From an uncultured Lachnospiraceae bacterium (GTDB lineage: Bacteria > Bacillota > Clostridia > Lachnospirales > Lachnospiraceae): a DNA stretch of 33,949 nt. Of the stretch, positions 7,769-16,973 are shown piece after piece (position 1 is the first letter of the stretch; every line of letters begins with the position of its first letter). The position numbers and the translations under genes are program-made. The DNA lies in assembly GCA_948794795.1 (NCBI GenBank), contig CAQGLR010000041.1, forward strand, positions 1-33,949. The letters run 5' to 3'. Below the pieces are notes generated by a model. It was not told the origin of the DNA. It saw only the letters and a program-made list of their open reading frames with translations, and did no database searches.

Positions 7769-10700
7769 ATGAAGAGAAATAGCAAATTATTTCAAACAGC
7801 ATCTGGAATATTGTTCTTTGCACTTGTTATTTTTTTTGCAAATGCATGTGGAACAAAAGTTGCAAAATCGGCAGACAGTATTCTTACAAGCAGTGATGGA
7901 CTGTGGCTGTACGAATATGTCAATGAAGATTCAGGAGAAACTGTTGTATCTGTAGATGGATATAAAGGAACATCCAGGGAATTAGTAATTCCTGGGGAAA
8001 TTGATGGATATGTGGTAAGGTATATCGGAAGACCAGGCGGCTGGAATACAGTTAATACAGACAAATTTGACAGTATTACGCTTCCAGACAGTGTCACTGG
8101 ATTATTAAATGTACCATTCTTTGCCCATTCCCATAATCTGGAATTCATGTATTTAGGTAAAAACTATGGAACATATTCCCAGCATGGAAGGGACATTAAT
8201 ATGATAAAAGCTGATGATACCTATGATATCCAGACAAAAGAATACCGTGTGTCTGCTGAAAATAAAGTAATTACTGCATCCGATGGCGTGCTATATTCTA
8301 AAGATATGAAAGAATTGAAAATTTATCCTTCTCTTAAAGAGGATATTACATTTACTGTACCAGACGGAGTTATTTCTATTGATAGTTATGCCATGAATAA
8401 TCTCCAGTATCTGGAAAATCTTATACTTCCTTATGGAATTACTGAAATTGGCACATACTGCTGTAAAGGTTCTTCTATCAGTTCCATTAATATTCCTGAC
8501 AGCCTTACAACTTTAAACCACGGAATTTTTTATGAATCAAAACTTAAGTCAGTTGTGTTACCTGGGACAATATCAACAATTGGTGGATATGTCTTTACAG
8601 GTACACCAATTGAAGAAGTTATTATTCCAGATAATGTTATATCACTTGGTGCAGGAGATTTCATGAATTGTGACAAGCTTAAAAGAATTGTAGTTGGTTC
8701 AGGTGTAACATCAATTGGAGGAAACTGTTTCTATGGGCTGGCATCATTAGAAACATTTGAGATTTCAAAGGAAAACCCAGCTTTTAAATCCGAAGGAGGA
8801 ATGTTGCTGGCTAAGGATGGCTCTGAATTAATCCAGTATGCAGCAGCAGGAAATACAAAATTAATTCTTCCAGAAGGGGTAACAACAATTGGACCTGATG
8901 CCTGCTATGGAATGCCGTTTGATGAGATTGTTATACCAGATTCAGTAGTGTCTGTTGGTGACAAGGCATTTGAAAACTGTGCAAATGCAAAAACAGTATA
9001 TGTCCCATCATCCGTGACAACATTTGGGAACAATGTCTTTTCTGGATGCACCTCCCTTAAAACAGTAAAAATAGATGCACCAGTTAAAAGTTTTAGTGGC
9101 TTTAGTGGTTGTGATTTACTTACAGAAATTATACTGCCAGAAACAATTACATCTATATCAGACAGTGTCTTTTTTGGTAAATCTTTACATTCTGTTTATC
9201 TAAATCCACATAAAGCCCCATCTATTTCATACAGCATCTATATACAGGGGGAAAATGCGGAAACAGAGCTGGTTAAAAGAAGCAGCAATGTGCGTATTTT
9301 TGTTCCTGAAGATGCACAAGGTTATGATGTAACACCGTGGAACAGGATGCATGTTGTGTATGGTGATACAGTTGCTGCAAAGCAGCTGGTACTAAATCCA
9401 TCTTCATTATTCCTGGATGTGGGAGAAACAGTATCAATCCAGACTTTAGTTTCACCAGAAGATGCCATAATACAAGATACTGTATGGGAAACATCAAATG
9501 GAGAAATTGCTTCTGTGGATAAAGACGGCCAGGTTAAAGCTTTATCATCTGGTACAGCCATAATTAAGGCAACGGCAGGAGAGCTTTCAGCAGAATGTAT
9601 AGTCACAGTAAAAGGAAACCATGCAACACAAAATTTCTGCATAGAAACATCTGAAGGAACAGCAAGCAGTAATTACAACGCACAAAATTACACTAAATGG
9701 TCAAGCCCTGTAAAGTCCTATATACTAATGGATAAAGAAGGATACATGACACGTGTGGAATTTATTAATGGCAGACTGGTTTATGAAACATACAGCATGG
9801 ATGGGATATTAAAAGAAAATGGCAGTATTACGGACGAACTTCCCCTGGCTGGCGGGTTCTACGTGTCAGGAGCATACAAGTTCATTGTTTATGGGCAGTC
9901 AAACAGCCAGAAAAGTGACAGCGCAGAAATTATGCGCATTGTTAAATATGACCAGGACTGGAACAGGGTATCCTCCTGTTCTTTATATGGAGAAAATACC
10001 AGAGTGCCGTTTGATGCTGGCTGCCTCAGATTTACAGAATATGGAGATACACTTTATATCCGTACAAGCCATTTAATGTACGATGGACACCAGGCAAACC
10101 TGCAAGTTGCTGTAGATATGTCTTCCATGAAAGTTACAGATACTTTATCTGGTGTTGCAAATATTGGCTATGGTGGCTATGTATCACATTCATTTAACCA
10201 GTTTAGCCAGATGGATGGGGAGGATTTAGTTACACTTGACCACGGCGACAGTTATCCAAGGGCTGCCGTATTAATCAAATATCCAGACATCAGAAAAACA
10301 ACTTTTACCAGGGCATCCATAGAACACTTTAACGCACTGGTATTCCCAGGCATGGCAGGAAATAATAATACGAATGCAAGCCTTGGCGGATTAGAAATAT
10401 CAGAACACTATTATATTTTTGCTGGTAATTATGCAAACAATAACAGTTCCTCTATACGTAATATTTTTATAAGCATCACAGGCAAGGATTTTTTGGAAAA
10501 TCCAGATACGCGCATGGTATACTTAACTGATTTTGGTGCAGATAGTGGTGTAACAGTTTCAACGCCGCATTTGGTGAAAGTCAACGAAAAGACTTTTCTT
10601 GTACTTTGGAATGAAACAAATTCATCTGGAACAACGGTACACAGCCAGATGATTGATGAAAACGGAAACAAAACCACCAGTGGACAGTCTTTTCATGGTA

Positions 10701-12136
10701 TGCTTTCTGACTGCCACCCGGTTGTACAAAACGGACAGGTAATATGGTATTATACTGGAACAGAAAAAGGAGATACAACACCAATATTTTGCAGAATTCC
10801 AGTAGATGGAAGTGGCATTATAGATAATCTTGTGAATGGTGAAGGCAGCCAGGAAGATAACTCCAGTAAAAAGAGTAAAAAAATTTCTGATAGTAATGTA
10901 ACTTTAAGCCAGACTTCTTATACCTATGATGGAAAGCAAAAGATGCCATCTGTCATAGTCAAAGATGGAAATACAACCCTTGTAAAAGACATAGATTATA
11001 CAGTCACTTATAAAAATAACATTAATGTGGGGACAGCAACAGCCACTGTTAATGGAAAAGGAAATTATACTGGAACAGTTACAAAGAAGTTTACTATTAC
11101 AGAAGCAGCCACACCAGAAACAACAAAAAAACCAGAAAGCACAAAAAGTCCAGAAAGAAAAAATTTATCTGGATGTATAATAACAATAAGCCAGACTTCC
11201 TATACTTATGATGGGAAGCCAAAGATGCCACTTGTCACAGTCAAAGATGGAAATACAACTCTTGTAAAAGATATAGATTATACAATCACCTATAGCAATA
11301 ACATTAATGCAGGGACAGCAATAGCCACTATTACAGGAAAAGGGAATTATACCGGAACAGCTACAAAAGAGTTTACTATTACAGAAACAGCCACACCAGC
11401 ACCAGTACAGGAAAAAAAGAAACTGCAAGAATGTGTAGTAACTGTAGGCCAGACTTCCTATACTTATGATGGAAAAGCTAAAAAACCAGCAATTACAGCT
11501 AAAGATGGGAATATTATTTTAGAAGCAGGAACAGATTATACCATTATTTATAGCAACAATATTAATGCAGGAACAGCAAAGGTAACTGTTACAGGAAAAG
11601 GAAATTATGAGGGAACAGTTACAAAAGAGTTTAAAATTACTATAAATAAAGGAATGGTCTATGCAATTAACTCTTACCAATATAAAGTAACAGGAGCATC
11701 TGCTGTGTCAATGACAGGGGTAACAAACGATAAAATTACAAAAATTAAAGTTCCCAAAACTGTAGAAATTGGCGGAAAGACATTTAATGTAACCTCCATT
11801 GGCAGTAATGCTTTCAAAAATAATAAAAATATAACAAATATTGAAACAGGGAATAACCTGGTATCAATAGGAATATCCGCTTTTGAAAATTGTACACATC
11901 TCTTAAAAGTAACAACCGGAAACAGTATTACAAAGATTGGTGCTAATGCATTTAAAAACTGCAAGAAGCTAGGCAGTATTAAAATTAAATCTGTTAAATT
12001 GCAATCAGTAGGAAAAAATGCGCTAAAAGGAATAAAGCCTTCGGCAAAGATAAAAGTCCCAGCCAAAAAAGTAAAATTATACAAGAAGAAACTAAAGGGC
12101 AAAGGGCAAAGCAGTAAAGTGAAAATTATTAAATAA
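7769..12136 (+). CDS. Large BspA-type leucine-rich repeat surface protein with BIG2 and YDG repeats
   Basis: This 1455-residue protein is exported. Residues 1-33 are a signal peptide with a hydrophobic core ending FFANAC; the cysteine makes a lipoprotein possible, but the lipobox is poor. Residues about 45-530 are LRR_5 (BspA/TpLRR) repeats with patterns such as IPDSLTTL and VISLGAGDFMNCDKLKRI. Residues about 537-617 are a BIG2 Ig-like domain. About 620-1020 is a beta-rich, possibly propeller-like region of unknown role. Three YDG repeats of about 75 residues follow (SYTYDGK, DYTVTYKNNIN, GKGNYTGT), with Thr/Pro-rich linkers. The last 150 residues are again LRR_5 with a lysine-rich end. No LPXTG signal is present. 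Such proteins usually bind host or glycan surfaces; binding partners are unknown. It opens the secreted-protein block. Confidence 0.85.
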   Translation: MKRNSKLFQTASGILFFALVIFFANACGTKVAKSADSILTSSDGLWLYEYVNEDSGETVVSVDGYKGTSRELVIPGEIDGYVVRYIGRPGGWNTVNTDKFDSITLPDSVTGLLNVPFFAHSHNLEFMYLGKNYGTYSQHGRDINMIKADDTYDIQTKEYRVSAENKVITASDGVLYSKDMKELKIYPSLKEDITFTVPDGVISIDSYAMNNLQYLENLILPYGITEIGTYCCKGSSISSINIPDSLTTLNHGIFYESKLKSVVLPGTISTIGGYVFTGTPIEEVIIPDNVISLGAGDFMNCDKLKRIVVGSGVTSIGGNCFYGLASLETFEISKENPAFKSEGGMLLAKDGSELIQYAAAGNTKLILPEGVTTIGPDACYGMPFDEIVIPDSVVSVGDKAFENCANAKTVYVPSSVTTFGNNVFSGCTSLKTVKIDAPVKSFSGFSGCDLLTEIILPETITSISDSVFFGKSLHSVYLNPHKAPSISYSIYIQGENAETELVKRSSNVRIFVPEDAQGYDVTPWNRMHVVYGDTVAAKQLVLNPSSLFLDVGETVSIQTLVSPEDAIIQDTVWETSNGEIASVDKDGQVKALSSGTAIIKATAGELSAECIVTVKGNHATQNFCIETSEGTASSNYNAQNYTKWSSPVKSYILMDKEGYMTRVEFINGRLVYETYSMDGILKENGSITDELPLAGGFYVSGAYKFIVYGQSNSQKSDSAEIMRIVKYDQDWNRVSSCSLYGENTRVPFDAGCLRFTEYGDTLYIRTSHLMYDGHQANLQVAVDMSSMKVTDTLSGVANIGYGGYVSHSFNQFSQMDGEDLVTLDHGDSYPRAAVLIKYPDIRKTTFTRASIEHFNALVFPGMAGNNNTNASLGGLEISEHYYIFAGNYANNNSSSIRNIFISITGKDFLENPDTRMVYLTDFGADSGVTVSTPHLVKVNEKTFLVLWNETNSSGTTVHSQMIDENGNKTTSGQSFHGMLSDCHPVVQNGQVIWYYTGTEKGDTTPIFCRIPVDGSGIIDNLVNGEGSQEDNSSKKSKKISDSNVTLSQTSYTYDGKQKMPSVIVKDGNTTLVKDIDYTVTYKNNINVGTATATVNGKGNYTGTVTKKFTITEAATPETTKKPESTKSPERKNLSGCIITISQTSYTYDGKPKMPLVTVKDGNTTLVKDIDYTITYSNNINAGTAIATITGKGNYTGTATKEFTITETATPAPVQEKKKLQECVVTVGQTSYTYDGKAKKPAITAKDGNIILEAGTDYTIIYSNNINAGTAKVTVTGKGNYEGTVTKEFKITINKGMVYAINSYQYKVTGASAVSMTGVTNDKITKIKVPKTVEIGGKTFNVTSIGSNAFKNNKNITNIETGNNLVSIGISAFENCTHLLKVTTGNSITKIGANAFKNCKKLGSIKIKSVKLQSVGKNALKGIKPSAKIKVPAKKVKLYKKKLKGKGQSSKVKIIK

Positions 12137-12203
12137 AACTGGTATAAAAACTTCAATGAAAAATTCTTCTTATTAACTAAAAACAAAGGATTTACAGAAT
12201 CTT

Positions 12204-12233
12204 AAAGAGGTGGAAATTTCCTCCTCTTTTTTT
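12204..12233 (+). terminator. Rho-independent terminator after the LRR surface protein
   Basis: AAAGAGG (12204-12210) pairs with CCTCTTT (12223-12229), with GGA/TCC pairing inside, and a run of T residues follows to 12233. It stands 68 bases past the stop codon. Confidence 0.85.
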
Positions 12234-12340
12234 GTCCTTTTTCCCAAATTTTTGCAAGATAATGCTATTTTGGCAAAAATAAGCAGATGGCAGATACAAA
12301 ATTATCTAATATATCTTTATCTAAAATTAATTATATCGTT

Positions 12341-12371
12341 TTGTTGACAAAATTCAACAATATGATATAAT
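12341..12371 (+). promoter_or_regulatory. Second promoter with the TTGTTGA-N6-TCAACAA operator
   Basis: TTGTTGA (12341-12347) and TCAACAA (12354-12360) are inverted repeats with a 6-base spacer. A perfect -35 TTGACA (12344-12349) overlaps the left arm. After 16 bases comes a perfect -10 TATAAT (12366-12371). The right arm continues TATGATATAATT, almost identical to the promoter at 7551-7569. It drives the SGNH hydrolase gene about 70 bases downstream. Confidence 0.75.
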
Positions 12372-12442
12372 TGACTGTGGTAAAATTCAACAAATCTGGA
12401 AGAATACAAAATAAAAATATATAACAGAAAGAATTTAAAACA

Positions 12443-13486
12443 ATGAACACAACAGGAAAACATAACAGATTAAGGCTCTTTTTCACGGCAGCAGCCATTG
12501 TCCTGGTGCTGGTCTGTGTGCTGCCAGTATGTTTTATAGTTTCACAAACCATGCAGAAAAAAGTTCCAGAGAGTATAAATAAAGCAGGCAGCAGCCTGGA
12601 ACCATCTGTAAGTACCACAAAAAAAACAGCCATCCTGGAAGCAGTACAAGGAGTAAAACTTGTAAGGTATTCCACCCATTCTGTAAAAGTTACATGGAAA
12701 AAGCATAAAAAAGCCAAATTTTATAGTATTTACTATTATAAGGAAGGTGGAAATGCCCGTCTTGCAGGTATTACAAAAAGTACACAATACATAGTCCGGG
12801 GGTTAAAAAATAATACCACTTATTATTTCTATATAGTAGCAGGCAAAAAGAGAAAAATATCTGGCATAGACAGCCAGCCTTCACAAGAAATAAATATAAA
12901 GACCAGGACATATGTACATAAGACAATTTTTGCAGGTGATTCTATCTGCCAGGCGATAGGTTATGGACAGGCAATCCCACAGATGAAGTTTAAAGGCAAA
13001 AAGAAAGTAATTGCATACAGGGGATTAAATACAGTTACATTCCATACAAAAAAGATATTTGATGGAAAGACAGGTTTACAGAAGCTTATTTCAGAGAAGC
13101 CATACCGTGTATATATGATGCTTGGCATGAATGAAATTTCTTACAGTAAGATTAGTGATATGATTGCAGAATACAAAAACATTATAAAGGAAACCAAGCG
13201 GAAAAGTCCAGATACAGATATTATACTGTGTGCCGTATCTCCGGTTACAAGTGCAGAAGAAACAAAGAATCCCGGATATTCCCAGATACCAGTTTTCAAT
13301 AAAAAATTAAAAAAGCTGGCACAAAAAACTGGTGTAAAATATTTTGATTATACTGGCTTTTTAAAAGATTCTAATGGATATCTGAAAGCGGAATATGCAG
13401 AAGGCGATGGGTATCACTGGAAAGCTTCTGCTTATACTGAATTTGGTAAGATTGTTGACCAGTTTGATAGAGATTTAGATAAATAA
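12443..13486 (+). CDS. Exported FN3-SGNH hydrolase (first paralogue)
   Basis: A 347-residue protein with one N-terminal membrane segment or signal anchor (residues about 10-33), then a fibronectin type III domain (about 65-150; VKVTWKKHKKAKFYSIYY, YIVRGLKNNTTYYFYIVA). An SGNH/GDSL hydrolase domain occupies about 155-345. Its active-site residues are visible: Ser167 in AGDSI, Gly-Asn in LGMNE (Asn230), and Asp322 and His325 in GDGYHW. SGNH enzymes hydrolyse esters, often O-acetyl groups on glycans, or act as acyltransferases with MBOAT partners. It is the first gene after the regulated promoter and the paralogue of the next gene. The substrate is not readable from sequence; a role in acyl modification of an extracellular glycan is inferred from the MBOAT and DHHW genes downstream. 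Confidence 0.8.
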   Translation: MNTTGKHNRLRLFFTAAAIVLVLVCVLPVCFIVSQTMQKKVPESINKAGSSLEPSVSTTKKTAILEAVQGVKLVRYSTHSVKVTWKKHKKAKFYSIYYYKEGGNARLAGITKSTQYIVRGLKNNTTYYFYIVAGKKRKISGIDSQPSQEINIKTRTYVHKTIFAGDSICQAIGYGQAIPQMKFKGKKKVIAYRGLNTVTFHTKKIFDGKTGLQKLISEKPYRVYMMLGMNEISYSKISDMIAEYKNIIKETKRKSPDTDIILCAVSPVTSAEETKNPGYSQIPVFNKKLKKLAQKTGVKYFDYTGFLKDSNGYLKAEYAEGDGYHWKASAYTEFGKIVDQFDRDLDK

Positions 13487-13598
13487 GAAAAGAAGAAAAG
13501 AAATATTTAAAAATTATTTAAAGAGAGAGGGAGTTTTTTAACAGATAAAATATAAGCAAAACATAAAAACAAATTAAAAATGAAAGGAATTAAAAGTA

Positions 13599-14831
13599 AT
13601 GTATAAAGAACAGAAGCATGCCAGATTAAAAATTTTTTCTATAGTACTGTCACTTATTATTTTATTAACAGAGATATTTATTTATGTGCCAAAAGTACAA
13701 GCAGAAAATAAACAGGAAGTTACAGAACCTTCCAAAGAACCAGAAGAAAACAGTACGCCAGAACCTTCCAAAGAACCAGAAGAAAGCAGTACGCCAGAAC
13801 CTTCCAAAGAACCAGAAGAAAGCAGTACGCCAGAACCTTCCAAAGAACCAGAAGGCACAAATACGCCGGAACCTTCCAAAGAACCAGAGGAAAGCAGTAC
13901 ACCAGAACCTTCTAAAGAACCAGAAAGTACAAGTACACCAGAGCCTTCTAAAGAACCAGTTAAAAATATAAAACATCTGGATAAGGTAAAAGGTGTATCT
14001 CTTACGCGTTATTCTACACATTCAATAAAAATTACATGGAAGAAAAATAAAAAGGCTAAGTTTTACCGTGTATATTATTCAAGAAAAAAGAATAGTAAAG
14101 GGCATCTTGCAGGAGTTACAAAGAATTTGCAGTACAGGGTTAAAAATTTAAAAAATAATACAGATTATTATTTTTATGTAATTGCAGGTAAGACAAAAAA
14201 AGTATCAGAAAATGACAGTTACCCGTCAGGAATTGTGCATATGAAAACAAGAAAGTATATACGTAAAACAATATTTGCAGGTGATTCTATTACAAAAGGG
14301 ATTATGGACTATGGAATGTTAAACAGGTTCAGTATTAAAGGCAAAAAAAAGGTAGTTGCTGCCATAAGTTTAAATACAATTACATTCCGTACACGCAGGG
14401 TATTTGGCGGAATGACTGGTCTTCAGAAGATTATTGCAGAAAAGCCGTCAAGGGTATATATGATGCTTGGCATTAATGAAGTCCATTACAGAAGGATAAA
14501 TGATATGCTTTCGGATTACAGAAGTATGATACAGGCAATAAAAAAATCATCTCCTGGTACAGATATTGTACTTTGTGCCATATCACCAGTAACAAGGACT
14601 GAAAGGGCAAGGCACAGCGGTTTCTGGCAGCTTCCGGTATTTAACAAAAGGCTTAAAGGACTGGCAGATAAAACAAATACCAGGTATTTTGATTATACTG
14701 GCTTTTTACAGGATTCTGGCGGATATTTAAAGACGCAATATGCAGCAAGGGACGGATACCACTGGGTTCCGTCAGTTTACCCTAAATTTGCCAGCGTAGT
14801 GTCAAAGTATGATAAATCACTTGATGAATAG
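13599..14831 (+). CDS. Exported FN3-SGNH hydrolase with a PSKEPE repeat linker (second paralogue)
   Basis: This 410-residue protein has a signal peptide or anchor at residues 8-32. A low-complexity linker follows (43-120), built of six 12-residue units of the type EPSKEPEESSTP plus a partial seventh. After it come an FN3 domain (about 125-215) and an SGNH domain (about 220-408). Catalytic residues are Ser230 in AGDSI, Asn293 in LGINE, and Asp385 and His388 in RDGYHW. It aligns with the preceding protein over both domains, so the pair arose by tandem duplication. The Pro/Glu linker probably spans the cell wall, placing the enzyme further out than its sibling. It starts 112 bases after the first gene behind AAAGGA, and no terminator separates them. 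Confidence 0.8.
   Translation: MYKEQKHARLKIFSIVLSLIILLTEIFIYVPKVQAENKQEVTEPSKEPEENSTPEPSKEPEESSTPEPSKEPEESSTPEPSKEPEGTNTPEPSKEPEESSTPEPSKEPESTSTPEPSKEPVKNIKHLDKVKGVSLTRYSTHSIKITWKKNKKAKFYRVYYSRKKNSKGHLAGVTKNLQYRVKNLKNNTDYYFYVIAGKTKKVSENDSYPSGIVHMKTRKYIRKTIFAGDSITKGIMDYGMLNRFSIKGKKKVVAAISLNTITFRTRRVFGGMTGLQKIIAEKPSRVYMMLGINEVHYRRINDMLSDYRSMIQAIKKSSPGTDIVLCAISPVTRTERARHSGFWQLPVFNKRLKGLADKTNTRYFDYTGFLQDSGGYLKTQYAARDGYHWVPSVYPKFASVVSKYDKSLDE
13725..13958 (+). repeat. 36-bp tandem coding repeat (PSKEPE linker)
   Basis: Six 36-base units plus half a unit encode EPSKEPE-x-x-x-TP. Units two and three are nearly identical in DNA, while the outer units differ in the three variable residues. Such in-frame arrays change copy number easily, so linker length may vary between strains. 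Confidence 0.9.
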
Positions 14832-14833
14832 GC

Positions 14834-14856
14834 TGGAAAATGACAGCGTTTTCCAC
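14834..14856 (+). terminator. Possible weak terminator or processing hairpin
   Basis: TGGAAAA and TTTTCCA pair over 7 bases around an 8-base loop, directly after the TAG of the second SGNH gene. Only a weak T-rich stretch (TTCTATTTG) follows. It could attenuate rather than end transcription into the DUF4358-like gene. Confidence 0.4.
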
Positions 14857-14942
14857 TTCTATTTGTGCCATGCGTAGCATGTCATAAAGATTTGCTTGTT
14901 AAATAATAAATGATAAAAATATACAGTAACGGGGGAAAAATT

Positions 14943-15449
14943 ATGAAAAATATAATTAAGTTTAATACAACAGTAAAAATAGTTTCTTTTTTGATATTTT
15001 CTTTAATTATTACAGGAGTTATTTTTAATGTGCCAGCAGAGGGTAAAACCAAATGCAAGTCCCTTTGCAGTGCTGCATTAAAGGCATCTGGTGGTTCAGA
15101 AAACCTGCAATATGAATCGGAAGATGCCATTGATTTTGGTGCACTTTCTGCTTCTGCCAGGAAAAAGGTAAAAAACATACAGTATATATGTGATTCAAAG
15201 GAATGTTATAGTCTTTGTGTTATAGAAGCAAAAAATGCTGCTGGCGCAAAAGCATTATGTAAACAGTTAAAGAAATATAAAAAAAATAACTGTAGCAGTG
15301 CTTATCTTAAAGATTATTCTTTAACAGAACAGGAAGTATTTAAAAATGCTGTATATGGCAGGAAAGGCAAGTATGTATGGTATATTGCAATGTCTGGTTC
15401 TAAACAGGTTAATAAAAACGGGCAGGAAGCAATAAAGAAGAAATTATAA
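14943..15449 (+). CDS. DUF4358-like secreted protein
   Basis: A 168-residue exported protein. The signal peptide runs about residues 1-29 (IVSFLIFSLIITGVIFNVPAEG), without a clear lipobox. The mature part has the layout of DUF4358 proteins: an N-terminal acidic strand, a helix with NAAGAKALCKQLKKYKK, then YLKDYSLTEQEVFKNAVYGRKGKYVWYIAMS. DUF4358 proteins are often encoded beside MBOAT/DHHW acylation genes in Lachnospiraceae, as here; their molecular role is not established. The ATG at 14943 was chosen because GGGGG lies 7 bases upstream. The MBOAT gene starts only 39 bases after its stop, so the two are co-transcribed. Confidence 0.65.
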   Translation: MKNIIKFNTTVKIVSFLIFSLIITGVIFNVPAEGKTKCKSLCSAALKASGGSENLQYESEDAIDFGALSASARKKVKNIQYICDSKECYSLCVIEAKNAAGAKALCKQLKKYKKNNCSSAYLKDYSLTEQEVFKNAVYGRKGKYVWYIAMSGSKQVNKNGQEAIKKKL

Positions 15450-15488
15450 AAAATTGTACCAAAGATATATAAAGGGAGTTTATTTTAA

Positions 15489-16904
15489 ATGGTTTTTAGC
15501 AGTTTATTATTTTTGTTCCGGTTTCTTCCTGTTACAATTTTAGCATATTATATCCTTCCTGGCAGATGCCGTAACCTTGTATTGTTTATAAGCAGTCTTG
15601 TATTTTATGCATGGGGTGAACCAGTTTATGTTGTCCTGGTGCTTTTTTCAACAGCAACAGATTATATTACTGGAATGGCTGTATCACATTATAAAAAAAG
15701 AGGGCTTAAAAAAAAGGCTTTTACAGCAGTAGTGTGTTCAGCCATTATTAACCTGTCACTTCTTGGCTTCTTTAAATATGCTGGTTTTTTAATATCAAAT
15801 TTAAACATGCTTCCTGGGGTTATGCTTAAAGAAGCAGATATTCCATTACCAATAGGTATTTCATTCTATACTTTCCAGACAATGTCTTACACTATTGATG
15901 TATACAGGGGTGATGCAAAAGTACAAAAGAATTTTATTACTTTTGGTGCTTTTGTTTCATTGTTCCCACAGCTTGTTGCAGGACCAGTAATACGTTACAA
16001 GACAATAGCAGGACAGTTAAAGAAACGTACAGAAAGTATAGATTTATTTTATAAAGGGATATTCCGTTTTATAACAGGTCTTGGCAAAAAAGTTTTAATA
16101 GCAGACCAGCTGGGGATTTTATGGAATGAAACGGCAGCAATGGAAGATTTGCATCTGACAACAGTGGCAGCATGGCTTGGGGTAATTGCTTTTACATTTG
16201 AAATATATTTTGACTTTTCTGGTTATTCTGATATGGCTATTGGGCTGGGTGCCATGTTTGGGTTTACATTTCCAGAAAACTTCAATTATCCATATGAATC
16301 AAAAAGCATTACTGAATTTTGGCGCAGGTGGCATATTTCCCTTGGCACATGGTTCAGGGAATATGTATATATCCCACTTGGGGGCAACCGGAAAGGTAGG
16401 GGAAGGCAGTTTATCAATATTGCTATTGTGTGGCTTCTCACAGGGCTGTGGCATGGTGCATACTGGAATTTTGTATTATGGGGTGTATATTATGGTGTTT
16501 TATTAGTAACTGAAAAAATTTTATGGAAAAAATTTTTTATAAAACTTCCTGCTGCCATAAGGCATATTTATACAATGGCAGCAGTTACATTTGGCTGGAG
16601 CCTGTTTGCATGGCAGGATATGGCAGATTCTTCTGTGTTTATGAAAGCAATGTTTTTACAGGCAGAAGCAGGAATTGCTAACAGACAGGTTTTATATCTT
16701 TTGTATTCAAATTTTTTTATACTTTTAGTGGCGGTTATTTTCTCTTCATCATTACCAAAAAAATTTATAACAGGCAGGCTTTTTCCTGAAGGAACAGTAA
16801 AAAGGGAAGTTGCAGGGATAGTATTTGTGGCATTTATATCTGCTTCATGCGTTGCAATGCTTGTAAATTCATCTTACAGCCCGTTTTTATATTTCCGTTT
16901 TTAA
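15489..16904 (+). CDS. MBOAT-family O-acyltransferase (AlgI-like)
   Basis: This 471-residue polytopic membrane protein belongs to the MBOAT family and resembles AlgI/PatA/DltB-type enzymes, which pass acyl groups from the cytoplasm to extracellular glycans. Diagnostic stretches are RFLPVTILAYYILP at the N-terminus, IGISFYTFQTMSYTIDVYRG, FPQLVAGPVIRY, FWRRWHISLGTWFREYVYIP (His282) and TGLWHGAYWNFVLWG, where His322 is the conserved MBOAT histidine. About ten membrane segments are visible and the length is normal. It follows the DUF4358-like gene and is followed by the DHHW gene after 69 bases, the usual order for an acetylation pair. The donor is likely an acetyl thioester and the acceptor an exopolysaccharide or wall glycan; both are inferred. 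Confidence 0.92.
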   Translation: MVFSSLLFLFRFLPVTILAYYILPGRCRNLVLFISSLVFYAWGEPVYVVLVLFSTATDYITGMAVSHYKKRGLKKKAFTAVVCSAIINLSLLGFFKYAGFLISNLNMLPGVMLKEADIPLPIGISFYTFQTMSYTIDVYRGDAKVQKNFITFGAFVSLFPQLVAGPVIRYKTIAGQLKKRTESIDLFYKGIFRFITGLGKKVLIADQLGILWNETAAMEDLHLTTVAAWLGVIAFTFEIYFDFSGYSDMAIGLGAMFGFTFPENFNYPYESKSITEFWRRWHISLGTWFREYVYIPLGGNRKGRGRQFINIAIVWLLTGLWHGAYWNFVLWGVYYGVLLVTEKILWKKFFIKLPAAIRHIYTMAAVTFGWSLFAWQDMADSSVFMKAMFLQAEAGIANRQVLYLLYSNFFILLVAVIFSSSLPKKFITGRLFPEGTVKREVAGIVFVAFISASCVAMLVNSSYSPFLYFRF

Positions 16905-16973
16905 AAGTATAAATGAAGCATGCTTTAAGTTATATGTATATTGCCTGGCACAAAGTATAGCAGGGGAATTTTT

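Larger units (their letters stand above)
12137..12442 (+). other. Intergenic region with terminator and regulated promoter
   Basis: No gene lies here. It contains the strong terminator at 12204-12233, which ends the large surface-protein transcript, and the regulated promoter at 12341-12371 that starts the next transcription unit. The layout shows that the SGNH/MBOAT block is transcribed separately but under the same kind of operator. Confidence 0.6.

Noticed and set aside
13665..14021. Long frames on the minus strand and in other phases across the PSKEPE repeat.
   Set aside because: They are shadows created by the 36-bp periodic sequence; none has a ribosome site or plausible composition.
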